A stretch of 64,000 bases of DNA from Acidimicrobiales bacterium (lineage in GTDB: Bacteria > Actinomycetota > Acidimicrobiia > Acidimicrobiales > Acidimicrobilacustridaceae), in assembly GCA_025455885.1 (NCBI GenBank), contig JALOLR010000015.1, forward strand, positions 1 to 64,000. Reading direction: 5' to 3'. Of this stretch, positions 33,807 through 46,321 are shown in pieces; position 1 is the stretch's first letter, and every line of letters begins with the position of its first letter. The notes under the pieces are model-generated. The model was given only the letters and a program-made list of their open reading frames with translations, was not told the origin of the DNA and searched no databases. A program made the translations under genes and the position numbers.

Positions 33807-34220
33807 TCAAGCCCCGCCGGTGGGGCTCGCCGCCGGGTTGTAGTACTCGCGTTGACGGACGATGCGGCCGTCGCGGAACCCGAACACGGCGATGTAGCGG
33901 TTCGCGTAGGCCGACCCGGTCGGCCGGTGGCGGCCCGTGCCCGAGAACTCCACGACCAGCTCGTCGGGGTCGAGCCCGGCGTGGACCTCGTCGATGACGA
34001 GGTCGAGCTCGAAGGCACCGAGGGCGGCGCCGAGGTAGGCCAGGGCGGCGTCCTTCCCCTCCACGCGCCTGGGTGGCGAGGCGTAGGGAAGTTCGATCAC
34101 CAGGTCGTCGGTGTAGTGCTCCAGCTGGCGGGCGGCGTCACCGGCACCGATGCCCGCGAAGGCCCCCTCGACGGCGGCCAGGTTGCGGGCCCGGTGCGCG
34201 TCGAGCGGTGCGGCGACCAC
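33807..34220 (-). CDS. SnoaL-like / NTF2-fold protein
   Basis: 137 residues: NLAAVEGAFAGIGAGDAARQ, then ELPYASPPRRVEGKDAALAYL, and FGFRDGRIVRQREYYNP are the usual SnoaL-like strands and helices. Ligand and reaction unknown. It starts with GTG 7 bases after the upstream stop, so it is coupled to the 114-residue protein gene. It converges on the epoxide hydrolase with 2 bases between stops. Confidence 0.78.
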   Translation of the reverse strand: MVAAPLDAHRARNLAAVEGAFAGIGAGDAARQLEHYTDDLVIELPYASPPRRVEGKDAALAYLGAALGAFELDLVIDEVHAGLDPDELVVEFSGTGRHRPTGSAYANRYIAVFGFRDGRIVRQREYYNPAASPTGGA

Positions 34221-34227
34221 CGTGCGG

Positions 34228-34572
34228 TCAGCCGTTCCCGTTGGCGTCGCCGTCCCGACGGGCCCGGCGCCGGTCGGGGACGAGGCCCTCGAGCCGATCG
34301 CCGACGGACTCGATCACCGCGTCGGGCGGGGTGACGTCGTCGACGACGAGGCCCAGCAGCGCCTCGTGCTCCTCGGCGCTGAGGACGAGCAGGCGGCCCT
34401 GGTACTTCGACGCGCTGGCCTTCGTGAACTGCCGCGGGTTGCGCAGCTTGGCCATGATGGCGTCGAGGACGTCCTCGTCGGCGTCGCCGGGCTCGTCGCG
34501 GACGAGGTCCAACAGCTCCCAGATCTGGCGGGGCGTGAGCACGACGCCCAGGAGCGCGGTATCGGTCATCAT
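34228..34572 (-). CDS. Uncharacterised small protein
   Basis: 114 residues, soluble and mostly helical, beginning MMTDTALLGVVLTPRQIWEL. A basic tail (PDRRRARRDG) ends it. I do not recognise a family. Two adjacent ATG codons make the start ambiguous by one residue. It is the first gene of a probable two-gene unit with the SnoaL-like gene. Confidence 0.6.
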   Translation of the reverse strand: MMTDTALLGVVLTPRQIWELLDLVRDEPGDADEDVLDAIMAKLRNPRQFTKASASKYQGRLLVLSAEEHEALLGLVVDDVTPPDAVIESVGDRLEGLVPDRRRARRDGDANGNG

Positions 34573-34654
34573 CTCGGCTGCACACTCCGGTGCTCGGCGA
34601 CCCTTCGGGCCGATCTCTCCGTCACATCGACGCTCGGCGAGGCCCTCGCATTCC

Positions 34655-34669
34655 CGGCACCTGGTGCCG
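34655..34669. promoter_or_regulatory. Perfect palindrome in a divergent spacer
   Basis: CGGCACC T GGTGCCG lies in the 242-base spacer between the 114-residue protein gene and the Dabb gene. It is a possible operator. The rest of the spacer is GC-rich with G-runs, and I see no gene in it. Confidence 0.4.
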
Positions 34670-34814
34670 TGGCCCGAGCGAACCCGCTGACGCCGCCTTT
34701 CCTACTCCTCCCCGGGGCGCGACACAACCCTCTGCGAGGCCGGTCTCGACGGGGTGGGGCCCACAGGGGTGGGTCCGGGTGGAGTGCCCGGCGGGGTTCG
34801 GCCAGGCTGTGCCC

Positions 34815-35114
34815 ATGTCCTTTCGCCACGTGGTGCTGTTGACCTTCCACCCGGGCACCGGCGCCGACGAGGTCGACGCCGTCGTCGAGGCGCTCCGGGC
34901 GTTGCCCGAGCAGATCCCGATGCGCGACTACGTGGTCGGGCTCGACCTGGGCCTGGGGGCGGACAACGCCTCCGTGGCCGTCGTCGCCGACTTCGACGAC
35001 CGGGCCGGATGGGAGCTCTACCGCGACCATCCCGCCCATCGTCGGGTGGTCGACCAGCTGATCGCGCCGAGGCTCGCCGCCCGGGCCGCCGTCCAGCACG
35101 AACGACCCGACTGA
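34815..35114 (+). CDS. Dabb (stress-responsive A/B barrel) domain protein
   Basis: 99 residues, one complete Dabb domain: FRHVVLLTFHPGTGADEV, VVGLDLGLGADNASVAVVAD, and the end DRAGWELYRDHPAHRRVV. Such proteins are dimeric ferredoxin-like barrels, some catalytic as cyclases. Role here unknown. CAGGCT ends 6 bases before the ATG, so the transcript may be leaderless. Confidence 0.85.
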   Translation: MSFRHVVLLTFHPGTGADEVDAVVEALRALPEQIPMRDYVVGLDLGLGADNASVAVVADFDDRAGWELYRDHPAHRRVVDQLIAPRLAARAAVQHERPD

Positions 35115-35196
35115 CCACCGCGGCTCCCCGGTGCCCGCCCCGGCCGCCGTCGGGCCTGGGTGGACACGTTCCAGCGCCATCGTTACGGTCCCGACG

Positions 35197-37602
35197 GTGG
35201 GGGACACCGGCTCGCCAGCCCGACCGATCGCGCCGCTGCGCGGGATCCGGGTGCTCGACACCTCCGACGGCCTCCCGGGGGCCTACTGCGCCAAGCTCCT
35301 CGGCGACGCCGGCGCCGACGTCGTCCGCGTCGAGCCGGTCGACGGCGACCCGCTCCGGCGCTGGCGCTGGGGCGCCGATGCGCCCTCCGGAGAGGACGGC
35401 GCGCTCTACCGGTACCTCCGGCACGGCCACCGCTGCGTCCCGAGCGGCGACCTGGACCGCTGGCGTCGGGAGGCCCACCTGGTGGTGGTCGGCGGGCCGA
35501 CGACGTCCCCCGATCCCGAGCGTCTCGCCGCCTGGCGTCGTGACGACCCGGCGCTGGTGATCGCCGCGGCCACCGTCTACGGCCTCGACGGGCCGTGGGC
35601 GGGACGGCCGGGCACCGAGTTCACGGCCCAGGCCGAGAGCGGGGGCCTCTCGATCCGAGGTGGACCCGAGCGTCCTCCCATCCAGGCCGGAGGCCGCATC
35701 GTCGACTGGGTGACCGGTGCCTACGCGGCGGTCGGCGCCCTGGCCGCGGTCCGCCGTGCGCTGGGCACGGGTGAGGGGGAGCTGGTCGACGTCAGCGTGC
35801 ACGACATCGCCAACCTCACCTGCACCGTCTTCAACGACCTCTTCCAGTCGCTGGCCGGGCGTCCGCCCTTCGACCCCGCTCTGCCCTCCCGCCAGTTCGA
35901 GACGCCGTCCATCGAGCCCACCAGCGACGGCTACGTGGGTTTCAACACCAACACCCGCGACCAGTTCGACGCCTTCCTGGTGCTCATCGAGCGCCCCGAT
36001 CTGCTCGGCGACGACGAATGGGCGTCGCTGGCCACGCGGGTCGCCCGTCGCGTGGAGTGGAACGAGATCGTCCGGGCCTGGACCACGCAGCACACGACAG
36101 CCGAGATCGTCGACGCCGCCGCGCTGCTGCGGATCCCGGTGGCCCCCGTGAGCGACCCGACCCAGGTCGCCTCGCTCGACCAGGCCGTCGAGCGAGGCGT
36201 CTTCGGTCCCGATCCGACCGGCACGTTCCTCATGCCCCGCCGCCCGTGGCGGATCGACGGTCAGGATCCCCCTCCGCCGCGTCCTGCGCCGCTCGCCGGC
36301 GAGCACGCGGGCGGGGACTGGACCACCGACGAGCCCGCCGCGCCCACCCGACCCCGTCCTCGCCCCGCCGAGCTGCCGCTCGTGGGGCTCAAGGTCCTGG
36401 ACCTCACCGCCTGGTGGGCCGGACCCTCGTCGACCGCGCTGCTGGCCGGACTCGGGGCCGACGTCGTGCACGTCGAGTCCACCCGTCGCCTCGACGGCAT
36501 GCGCCTCACCGGCGGAGCCTTCGCCGCCCTGCCGCAGTGGTGGGAGCGCAGCGCCTTCTTCCTGCAGGCCAACGCCAACAAGCGCGACCTCACCCTCGAC
36601 CTCGACGACGAGCGGGGACGGGCCCTCGCCCTCCGTCTCGTCGAGTGGGCCGACGTCGTCGTCGACAACTTCACGCCCCGCGTCCTCGAGTCCTTCGGGC
36701 TCGACTGGGACGTGGTGCACGCCACGAACCCGGCGGCCGTCCTCGTCCGGATGCCCGCGTTCGGGCTGAGCGGCCCGTGGCGGGATCGCCCGGGGTTCGC
36801 GCAGACGATGGAGCAGGTGACGGGGCTGGCGTGGGTGACGGGCCACCCCGACGATCAGCCCCGCATCCAAAGGGGACCCTGCGACCCCAACGGCGGGGTG
36901 CACGCCGCGTTCGCGACCCTCGTGGCCCTCGCCCACCGCGACCGCACCGGCGAGGGGTGCCTCGTCGAGGCCCCGATGTTCGAGGCCGCGCTCAACGTCG
37001 CCGCCGAACCGGTGCTCGAGTGGAGCGCCTACGGCCACGTGGTCGAGCGCGACGGCAACCGCGGCCCCGAGGGGAGCCCGCAGAACCTCTACGCGTGCGC
37101 CGGGACGGAGCGCTGGCTGGCCCTCGCGGTGGTCACCGACGACCAGTGGCAGGCGCTCACCGCGGTGATGGGGCGTGACGACCTCGCCGCCGACCCGGCG
37201 CTCGCCACCTCCGCCGGCCGGCGGGCGGCCCATGACCGCATCGACGCCGAGGTGGCGTCGTGGGCGGCGGGCGTCGACCGCGACGCGGCCGTCGAGGCCC
37301 TCGTCGCCGCGGGTGTGCCCGCCGGGCGCAGCGTCGACCCACGGGCCAGCTCCGACCACCCGCAGTACGTCCACCGCGGGACCTTCGAGCACTCCGAGCA
37401 CCCGGTCGCGGGCACGCACCCGGTGATGGGCCTGCCGTTCCGCTACGCCGGCGTCGAGCGCTGGATCCGCACGCCCGCGCCGCTCCTCGGGCAGCACTCG
37501 CGTGAGATCCTCGTGGACCAGCTCGGACTCGACCCGCACACGTTCGAGGAGCTCGAGGCCGACGGTGTCACCGGCACCTGGCCCCAGGGAATGCCCCGTT
37601 GA
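35197..37602 (+). CDS. Tandem family III CoA-transferase (CaiB/BaiF), two fused domains
   Basis: 801 residues, about twice the size of a single CaiB/BaiF subunit. Both halves begin with the same nucleotide-type block: GIRVLDTSDGLPGAYCAKLL (near 17) and LKVLDLTAWWAGPSSTALLA (near 400). Each keeps the acid expected to form the CoA-ester anhydride: RIVDWVTGAYAAVGAL in domain 1 and CDPNGGVHAAFATL in domain 2. It should move CoA between carboxylic acids. The GTG lies 7 bases after TACGGT. An amidohydrolase and an enoyl-CoA hydratase follow closely, suggesting one catabolic transcript. Confidence 0.88.
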   Translation: MGDTGSPARPIAPLRGIRVLDTSDGLPGAYCAKLLGDAGADVVRVEPVDGDPLRRWRWGADAPSGEDGALYRYLRHGHRCVPSGDLDRWRREAHLVVVGGPTTSPDPERLAAWRRDDPALVIAAATVYGLDGPWAGRPGTEFTAQAESGGLSIRGGPERPPIQAGGRIVDWVTGAYAAVGALAAVRRALGTGEGELVDVSVHDIANLTCTVFNDLFQSLAGRPPFDPALPSRQFETPSIEPTSDGYVGFNTNTRDQFDAFLVLIERPDLLGDDEWASLATRVARRVEWNEIVRAWTTQHTTAEIVDAAALLRIPVAPVSDPTQVASLDQAVERGVFGPDPTGTFLMPRRPWRIDGQDPPPPRPAPLAGEHAGGDWTTDEPAAPTRPRPRPAELPLVGLKVLDLTAWWAGPSSTALLAGLGADVVHVESTRRLDGMRLTGGAFAALPQWWERSAFFLQANANKRDLTLDLDDERGRALALRLVEWADVVVDNFTPRVLESFGLDWDVVHATNPAAVLVRMPAFGLSGPWRDRPGFAQTMEQVTGLAWVTGHPDDQPRIQRGPCDPNGGVHAAFATLVALAHRDRTGEGCLVEAPMFEAALNVAAEPVLEWSAYGHVVERDGNRGPEGSPQNLYACAGTERWLALAVVTDDQWQALTAVMGRDDLAADPALATSAGRRAAHDRIDAEVASWAAGVDRDAAVEALVAAGVPAGRSVDPRASSDHPQYVHRGTFEHSEHPVAGTHPVMGLPFRYAGVERWIRTPAPLLGQHSREILVDQLGLDPHTFEELEADGVTGTWPQGMPR

Positions 37603-37633
37603 CCGCCGCCCCCACCACCCACTGGAGCGCACC

Positions 37634-38830
37634 ATGACCCTCACCGCGGACGCCGACACCACCACCGGCGATCTCTTCGACCGCCACCGGGTGATCGACG
37701 TCGACACCCATCTCACCGAGCCACCCGACACGTGGACGCGAGCGTTCCCCGCGTCGCGTCACGACCAGGTCCCCCACATCGAGCGCATCGACGGCCGCGA
37801 CACCTGGGTGGCCGGCGGCGAGCGGATCGGTTCGCCGGGTTACTACTCCATGGCCGGGCACGACGGCATCATGCCGGCGTCGATCCCCGAGACGTTCGAC
37901 GACATCGCCCCGGCGATGTACGACCCCCACGCCCGCCTCGAGTTCCTCGACCGCGAGGGCATCGACGCCCAGGTGCTGTACCCCAACGTGGGCGGGTTCG
38001 GCAACGGCTACTTCCTCCGCCTCGGCGACCGTGAGCTCGTGGCCCAGTGCGTGCGGGCCTACAACGACTTCCTCGTCGACTGGTGCTCCGCCGACCCCGA
38101 CCGGCTCATCGCCATCACCGCACTGCCCTTCTGGGACCTCGAGCTGTCGATCGCCGAGATCGACCGGTGCCTGGCCAACGGGCACCGCGCCATCAACTTC
38201 TGCAACCAGCCCCAGGACTACGGCATGCCGCCGCTCGCCCACCGCCACTGGGACCCGATCTGGGCGCGGGCGCAGGAGGCCGGCATCCCCGTCAACTTCC
38301 ACGTGGGGGGAGGGTCGATGGGAACGATGTTCAACGACGAGGCGGACATGGGGTGGATGACGAACTTCGCCAAGGTCAGCTCGCTCATCTTCCTCGACAA
38401 CATGCGCTGCGTGGCCGACCTCGTCTTCGGCGGCGTGTGCCACCGGTTCCCGGACCTGAAGTTCGTCTCGGTGGAGAGCGGCGTCGGTTGGGTGCCCGGC
38501 GCGCTCGAGACGTTCGACTGGCAGTGGCGCAACGGCGGCATCCGCCTCGAGCACCCCGAGTACGACCTGCTCCCGAGCGAGTACTACCGCCGTCAGATCT
38601 ACGGCTGCTTCTGGTTCGAGGAGCAGGTCGCCCGCGACGCCATCACGGCCTACCCGGACAACATCCTCTTCGAGACCGACTACCCCCACCCCACCTGCCA
38701 GCACCCCGGACCCCAGACGCCGGCGCAGCGTCCCCGGGTCTACGCCGAGCGGGTGATGGGCGGTCTCGACGACGCGGTCGTCGAGAAGGTCCTGTGGAGC
38801 AACGCCGCCGCGCTGTACGGGCTGGACTGA
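37634..38830 (+). CDS. Amidohydrolase-2 family metal-dependent hydrolase/decarboxylase
   Basis: 398 residues. RVIDVDTHLTEPPDTW gives the metal-binding DxDxH-type N-terminus; NFHVGGGSMG and FVSVESGVGWVPGALE are further barrel-strand motifs, and FETDYPHPTC holds the late Asp. This subgroup is common in actinobacteria next to CoA-transferase and enoyl-CoA hydratase genes. Reaction unknown; decarboxylation or C-C hydrolysis of a ring acid is typical. GGAG precedes the ATG, 31 bases after the CoA-transferase stop. Confidence 0.85.
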   Translation: MTLTADADTTTGDLFDRHRVIDVDTHLTEPPDTWTRAFPASRHDQVPHIERIDGRDTWVAGGERIGSPGYYSMAGHDGIMPASIPETFDDIAPAMYDPHARLEFLDREGIDAQVLYPNVGGFGNGYFLRLGDRELVAQCVRAYNDFLVDWCSADPDRLIAITALPFWDLELSIAEIDRCLANGHRAINFCNQPQDYGMPPLAHRHWDPIWARAQEAGIPVNFHVGGGSMGTMFNDEADMGWMTNFAKVSSLIFLDNMRCVADLVFGGVCHRFPDLKFVSVESGVGWVPGALETFDWQWRNGGIRLEHPEYDLLPSEYYRRQIYGCFWFEEQVARDAITAYPDNILFETDYPHPTCQHPGPQTPAQRPRVYAERVMGGLDDAVVEKVLWSNAAALYGLD

Positions 38831-38831
38831 C

Positions 38832-39623
38832 GTGAGCGACGACGACCTCCAACTCGAACTGCCCGACTTCGGTACCCGCTTCATCGTGGCGGAGCTGCGC
38901 GGGCGGGTGCTGCACCTGCGCATCGACCGCACCGAGCGGCGCAACTCCTTCACCCAGGACATGTACCGGGCCCTGAAGCGGGCCGCCATCTGGGCCGACG
39001 GCCAGGCCGAGCTCGACGCCGTCTGCCTGACGGGCACCGACGAGTGGTTCGGGGCCGGTGGCGACATGGCCGGCAACGCCGAGGACACCGAGGGCCTGGC
39101 CGTCGAGTGGGACTCCACCGACCAGTTCCCGTTCCGTCACATCGAGCGGTGCCGCAAGCTCTGGGTGGCCAAGGTCAACGGCCTCTGCCACGCCGGCGGC
39201 CTCGACCTCACCTTGTGCTGCGACGTCTCGGTGGCCTCCGACCGCGCCCGGTTCCGGGTACCGGAGCTGCTGCGGGGCATCCCCGATCCGGTGATGGTGG
39301 CCCGGCTCGGCGAGGTGGTCGGGCTCGCCCGGTCGCGCTACCTGCTCTTCACCGCCGGGGAGATCGACGCCACCGAGGCGGCGGCGATGGGGCTGGTGGG
39401 CAAGGTGGTGCCCCACGAGGAGCTCGACGCCCACGTCGACTGGGTGCTCGAACAGATCGCCCTCACCGGTCCGAAGGCCCGCATCGAGGTGAAGCACAGC
39501 ATCAACCAGCGCCTGCCTCCGGTCGACCAGGGCATGTTCCACCGGGCGATGATGACGCCCGAGATGATGGAAGGGCTGGCGTCGTTCGTGCAGAAGCGCC
39601 CCCCGGAGTGGCCCCGCGGGTGA
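38832..39623 (+). CDS. Enoyl-CoA hydratase/isomerase family protein
   Basis: 263 residues. The oxyanion-hole regions are GAGGDMAGNAED and NGLCHAGGLDLTLCCDVSVA of the crotonase fold; the Glu residues that act in hydration are at the expected places (CDVSVASDRARFRVPEL). It should act on a CoA thioester. The GTG start is 1 base after the amidohydrolase stop, indicating one operon with it and the CoA-transferase. Confidence 0.88.
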   Translation: MSDDDLQLELPDFGTRFIVAELRGRVLHLRIDRTERRNSFTQDMYRALKRAAIWADGQAELDAVCLTGTDEWFGAGGDMAGNAEDTEGLAVEWDSTDQFPFRHIERCRKLWVAKVNGLCHAGGLDLTLCCDVSVASDRARFRVPELLRGIPDPVMVARLGEVVGLARSRYLLFTAGEIDATEAAAMGLVGKVVPHEELDAHVDWVLEQIALTGPKARIEVKHSINQRLPPVDQGMFHRAMMTPEMMEGLASFVQKRPPEWPRG

Positions 39624-39744
39624 CCGGTGGACCGGCGGGCCGCGGAATCGCCCGAACAGGGTGACGCACCGGGCCTGACGGCGGACCTACAGTCTCGCCT
39701 GGCCGTCTGCACCACCGCACGGCACGACGCAAGGGAGCAACCAC

Positions 39745-40143
39745 ATGTTCGCAGCCGAATGGGGCACCGGTGAGGTGTTCCTGTCGATGGTCTACTTCTT
39801 CTTGATCTTCATCTGGATCATGTTGCTGTTCCAGGTGTTCATCGACCTGTTCTCCGATCGCGAGACGAACGGGTTCGCGAAGTTCCTCTGGGTGCTGTTC
39901 GTCCTCGTGCTCCCGTACCTCGGGGTGTTCATCTACCTCATCGTGCGCGGCGGGGGAATGGCCGAGCGCCGGATGGCCGCCGCCCAGGCGCAGCAGAAGG
40001 CCATGGACAGCTACATCCGTGAGACCGCGACCGGGGGGTCGCCGGCCGAGCAGCTCAAGCAGCTGTCCGACCTGCACGACGCGGGCAAGCTGAGTGACGA
40101 GGAGTTCGCCTCGGCGAAGGCCAAGATCGTCAGCAACGCCTGA
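39745..40143 (+). CDS. Membrane protein with PLDc_N and SHOCT domains
   Basis: 132 residues. Two TM helices (about 10-32 and 45-65, FLWVLFVLVLPYLGVFIYLI) form the PLDc_N hairpin. After a helical linker the end (SPAEQLKQLSDLHDAGKLSDEEFASAKAKIV) is a SHOCT domain, a short oligomerisation module. Role unknown. AAGGGAGC is the ribosome binding site and TACAGT lies further upstream. A strong terminator follows. Confidence 0.85.
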   Translation: MFAAEWGTGEVFLSMVYFFLIFIWIMLLFQVFIDLFSDRETNGFAKFLWVLFVLVLPYLGVFIYLIVRGGGMAERRMAAAQAQQKAMDSYIRETATGGSPAEQLKQLSDLHDAGKLSDEEFASAKAKIVSNA

Positions 40144-40161
40144 CCCTTCCCACTCCGTCGG

Positions 40162-40198
40162 GACGGCCGGGGCCACGTGCCCCGGCCGTCGCCGTTTT
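40162..40198 (+). terminator. Rho-independent-type terminator
   Basis: GACGGCCGGGGC and GCCCCGGCCGTC form a 12-bp stem with a 5-base loop (40162-40190), followed by GCCG and TTTT (40195-40198). It ends the PLDc_N-SHOCT gene just before the GH3 promoter. Confidence 0.8.
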
Positions 40199-40220
40199 CG
40201 GGTTGTCGTAGGGTGGGCCC

Positions 40221-42782
40221 GTGGCCCGGGACCTCGTCGCTGTCGTCGCACAGCTGACCGTCGCCGAGAAGGCCGCCCTGCTCGCCGGTGCCGACCTCTG
40301 GTCGACGGTGGCCGTGGACCGACTGGGGATCCCGTCGGTGCGCGTCACCGACGGTCCGAACGGGGCCCGGGGAACGTCGTTGCCCGGCCTGGGCGCCGAG
40401 GCGTCGACGTCGGTGTGCATCCCGTGCGGCGCCGCCCTCGGGGCCACCTGGGACGTCGAGGTCGTCGAGGGGCTGGGCGCGCTGCTCGGCGAGGAGACCC
40501 GGGCCAAGACCTGCCGGGTGCTGTTGGCCCCGACGGTGAACCTGCACCGCTCCCCTCTGGGCGGTCGGAACTTCGAGTCGTACTCCGAGGACCCCCTCCT
40601 GGCCGGGCGGCTGGCCGCGGCGTTCGTGCGGGGGGCCCAATCGCAGGGCGTGGCGACCACGGTGAAGCACTTCGCCGGCAACGAGTCCGAGCTCGATCGC
40701 ATGAGCGCCGACACGGTGGCCGACGAGCGCACCCTCCGCGAGCTCTACCTGTTGCCGTTCGAGATGGCGGTGCGCGACGGCGGGGCACTCGGGGTGATGA
40801 CCGGCTACAACCGGCTCAACGGAGAGTTCTGCGCCGACAGCTCGTGGCTGCTCCGCGACGTCCTGCGCGGCGAATGGGGCTTCGAGGGGTTCGTCGTCAG
40901 CGACTGGTTCGCCCTCGCCGACACCGAGGCGGCCATCGCCGCCGGGCTCGACCTCGAGATGCCCGGCACCGGCCGGGCCTACGGCCCGGCCTTGGCCGCG
41001 GCCGTCGGGGCCGGCCGCGTCGACGAGTCCCTCCTCGACGCCGCGCTGCTCCGGCTCCTCGGGGTGTTCGATCGCCTCGGGGCCCTCGACGACCCGCCGG
41101 GGGAGGCGCCGACGTCCGTCGACGATCCCGTCCACCGCGCCCAGGTCCGGGAGGCGGCCGCGGCGGCGGCGGTGCTCCTGGTCAACGACGGGATCCTCCC
41201 CCTCGAGCCGGCGGCCCTGCGTCGCGTGGCCGTCCTCGGGCCGAACGCCGACCGGGCCCAGATCATGGGCGGTGGCTCGGCCCAGCTCCCCGCGCACTAC
41301 CTGCGCTCGCCCCTCGAGGCGCTCGCCGACCGGCTCGGGCCGGGCGTGGAGATCGTGCACGAGCCCGGTGTCGACATCTCGCTCACGACACCCGAGGTCC
41401 CCTCCGAGTGGCTCACGCGGCCCGACGGCGAGCCCGGCCTGTTGGTCGAGTACTTCGCCGCCGACGACCTCGGGGGCACGGTCGTCGGCCACACCCACCG
41501 TGACGCCGCCACGCTCCTCGCCCTCGGTCCGCCGACGGCCGGCGTGGGGAGCGCCTATGCGCTGCGGGCCTCCGCACGCCTGCGGCCGCCGACGGCCGGG
41601 CGGTGGTTGCTGTCGCTCGTCCAGACCGGCCCCGCCCGCCTGCTGGTCGACGGGGAGGTGGTGATCGACGGCACGGGCCCGCCGCGGCCACCGGGCCACG
41701 ACTTCTTCGGCTTCGGCGGCCTGGAGCTGACCGCCGAGCTCGAGCTGGACCCGGACCGGCCCCGCGACATCGTCGTCGAGCTCACGAACGCCGACGGTGC
41801 GTTGATCTCCGGGGTCAAGCTGGGGGCCCGTCCCGCGGCCCGGGCGGACGGCATCGAGCGGGCGGTCGCCGCCGCGGCGTCGGCCGACGCCGTGGTGGTG
41901 GTCGTCGGCACCGACGCCGACTGGGAGTCCGAGGGTGCCGACCGGGTGTCGATGGACCTCCCCGGTCGCCAGGACGAGCTGGTCGAACGGGTGCTGGCGG
42001 TGGCCCCCGACGCCGTCGTCGTGCTCAACACCGGTTCCCCGGTCACCCTGCAGTGGGCCGACCGGGTGCGGGCACTCCTGCAGATCTGGTTCGGGGGCCA
42101 GGAGATGTCCGAGGCGCTCACCGACGTCCTCCTCGGCGACGCCGAGCCGGGCGGCCGCCTTCCCACGACCTTCCCCGAACGGCTCGAGCACAACCCGTCG
42201 TGGGGGAACTTCCCGGCCGAGAACGGCCGCATCGTCTACGGCGAGGGTGTGCTGGTGGGCTACCGCTGGTACGACGACCGCCACCTCCCGGTCCGGTTCC
42301 CGTTCGGGCACGGGCTGTCGTATTCGTCGTTCACGGTGGGCGAGCCCCGCCTGTCGGCGGCCACGTTCACCGCCGGCGACACCCTGGTGGTCGAGGCCGA
42401 CGTGACCAACACCGGACATCGTCGGGGGAGCGAGGTCGTCCAGCTCTACGTGGGGTCGCGGGCACCGCTGCTGCACCGACCACCCAAGGAGCTCAAGGCG
42501 TTCGCCAAGGTCGTGCTCGACCCGGGGGAGACCACGACCGTGCGCCTCGAGCTCGGCGACCGGGCGTTCGCGTACTGGCAGGCGGGTGACCCCGACGCCG
42601 AGTCGATCGGGGAGCGCCTGGTCACGTCGGTGGCCTGGATGAAGCAGCCGTCGGCCAAGGGACGGGTGCGGGGCTGGGCCCTCGACGCCGGCCGCCACGA
42701 CCTGTTCGTCGGTCGTTCCGCGACGGCCATCGACCACGTGGTCGCCGTCGAGGTCACCGCAGCGGCGACGCTGCCGTTCTGA
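40221..42782 (+). CDS. GH3 beta-glucosidase-type enzyme with PA14 insert and fibronectin III end
   Basis: 853 residues, no signal peptide, so cytoplasmic. VTDGPNGARGTSLPG and GRNFESYSEDPLLAG are GH3 substrate loops; FVVSDWFALADT gives the nucleophile Asp near residue 230. A PA14-like region lies about 400-530, the GH3 C-terminal domain follows, and a fibronectin-III-like domain ends it (SYSSFTVGEP, VQLYVG, ELKAFAKV). It hydrolyses beta-glucosides of unknown aglycone. GTG is exactly 6 bases after TAGGGT (40209-40214). Confidence 0.9.
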   Translation: MARDLVAVVAQLTVAEKAALLAGADLWSTVAVDRLGIPSVRVTDGPNGARGTSLPGLGAEASTSVCIPCGAALGATWDVEVVEGLGALLGEETRAKTCRVLLAPTVNLHRSPLGGRNFESYSEDPLLAGRLAAAFVRGAQSQGVATTVKHFAGNESELDRMSADTVADERTLRELYLLPFEMAVRDGGALGVMTGYNRLNGEFCADSSWLLRDVLRGEWGFEGFVVSDWFALADTEAAIAAGLDLEMPGTGRAYGPALAAAVGAGRVDESLLDAALLRLLGVFDRLGALDDPPGEAPTSVDDPVHRAQVREAAAAAAVLLVNDGILPLEPAALRRVAVLGPNADRAQIMGGGSAQLPAHYLRSPLEALADRLGPGVEIVHEPGVDISLTTPEVPSEWLTRPDGEPGLLVEYFAADDLGGTVVGHTHRDAATLLALGPPTAGVGSAYALRASARLRPPTAGRWLLSLVQTGPARLLVDGEVVIDGTGPPRPPGHDFFGFGGLELTAELELDPDRPRDIVVELTNADGALISGVKLGARPAARADGIERAVAAAASADAVVVVVGTDADWESEGADRVSMDLPGRQDELVERVLAVAPDAVVVLNTGSPVTLQWADRVRALLQIWFGGQEMSEALTDVLLGDAEPGGRLPTTFPERLEHNPSWGNFPAENGRIVYGEGVLVGYRWYDDRHLPVRFPFGHGLSYSSFTVGEPRLSAATFTAGDTLVVEADVTNTGHRRGSEVVQLYVGSRAPLLHRPPKELKAFAKVVLDPGETTTVRLELGDRAFAYWQAGDPDAESIGERLVTSVAWMKQPSAKGRVRGWALDAGRHDLFVGRSATAIDHVVAVEVTAAATLPF

Positions 42783-42843
42783 CCAGTGGGCGCCCGCCAC
42801 CCCCGCCCTCGGTGGAGCGGGGCGGCGTCGGGCAGGATGTGAC

Positions 42844-43059
42844 GTGCGCGACGTGGCGATACGGGACGAGGGCATCCGGCTCGGGCAGCTCCTGAAGCTG
42901 GCCGGATTCATCGACACGGGGTCCGACGCCAAGGTGCTGCTCGAGGACGGGGCGGTGACGGTGAACGGTGAGGTCGAGCACCGGCGGGGTCGCCAGCTCC
43001 GGGTCGGCGACGTCGTGGCGCTCGACGGCGAGTCGGTGCGGGTCACGTCGGCCGGCTGA
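42844..43059 (+). CDS. S4-domain RNA-binding protein (YaaA/YbcJ-like)
   Basis: 71 residues comprising one S4 domain: IRLGQLLKLAGFIDTGSDAK, VLLEDGAVTVNGEVEHRRGR and LRVGDVVAL. Small single S4 proteins bind structured RNA, often rRNA or tRNA. The GTG lies 5 bases after CAGGAT. It converges on the GH2 gene with 23 bases between stops, a spacer able to form a CACCG/CGGTG hairpin. Confidence 0.85.
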   Translation: MRDVAIRDEGIRLGQLLKLAGFIDTGSDAKVLLEDGAVTVNGEVEHRRGRQLRVGDVVALDGESVRVTSAG

Positions 43060-43082
43060 CACCGAGCGGGCCGGTGCCGGAG

Positions 43083-46247
<3,165 letters not shown>

Positions 46248-46321
46248 TTACCGACGACCCCGTCGCCGGCCCCGGGACGCCGCCCCGGCACCGCGCGTCG
46301 CCGTGGCTACCGTGACCGGCC

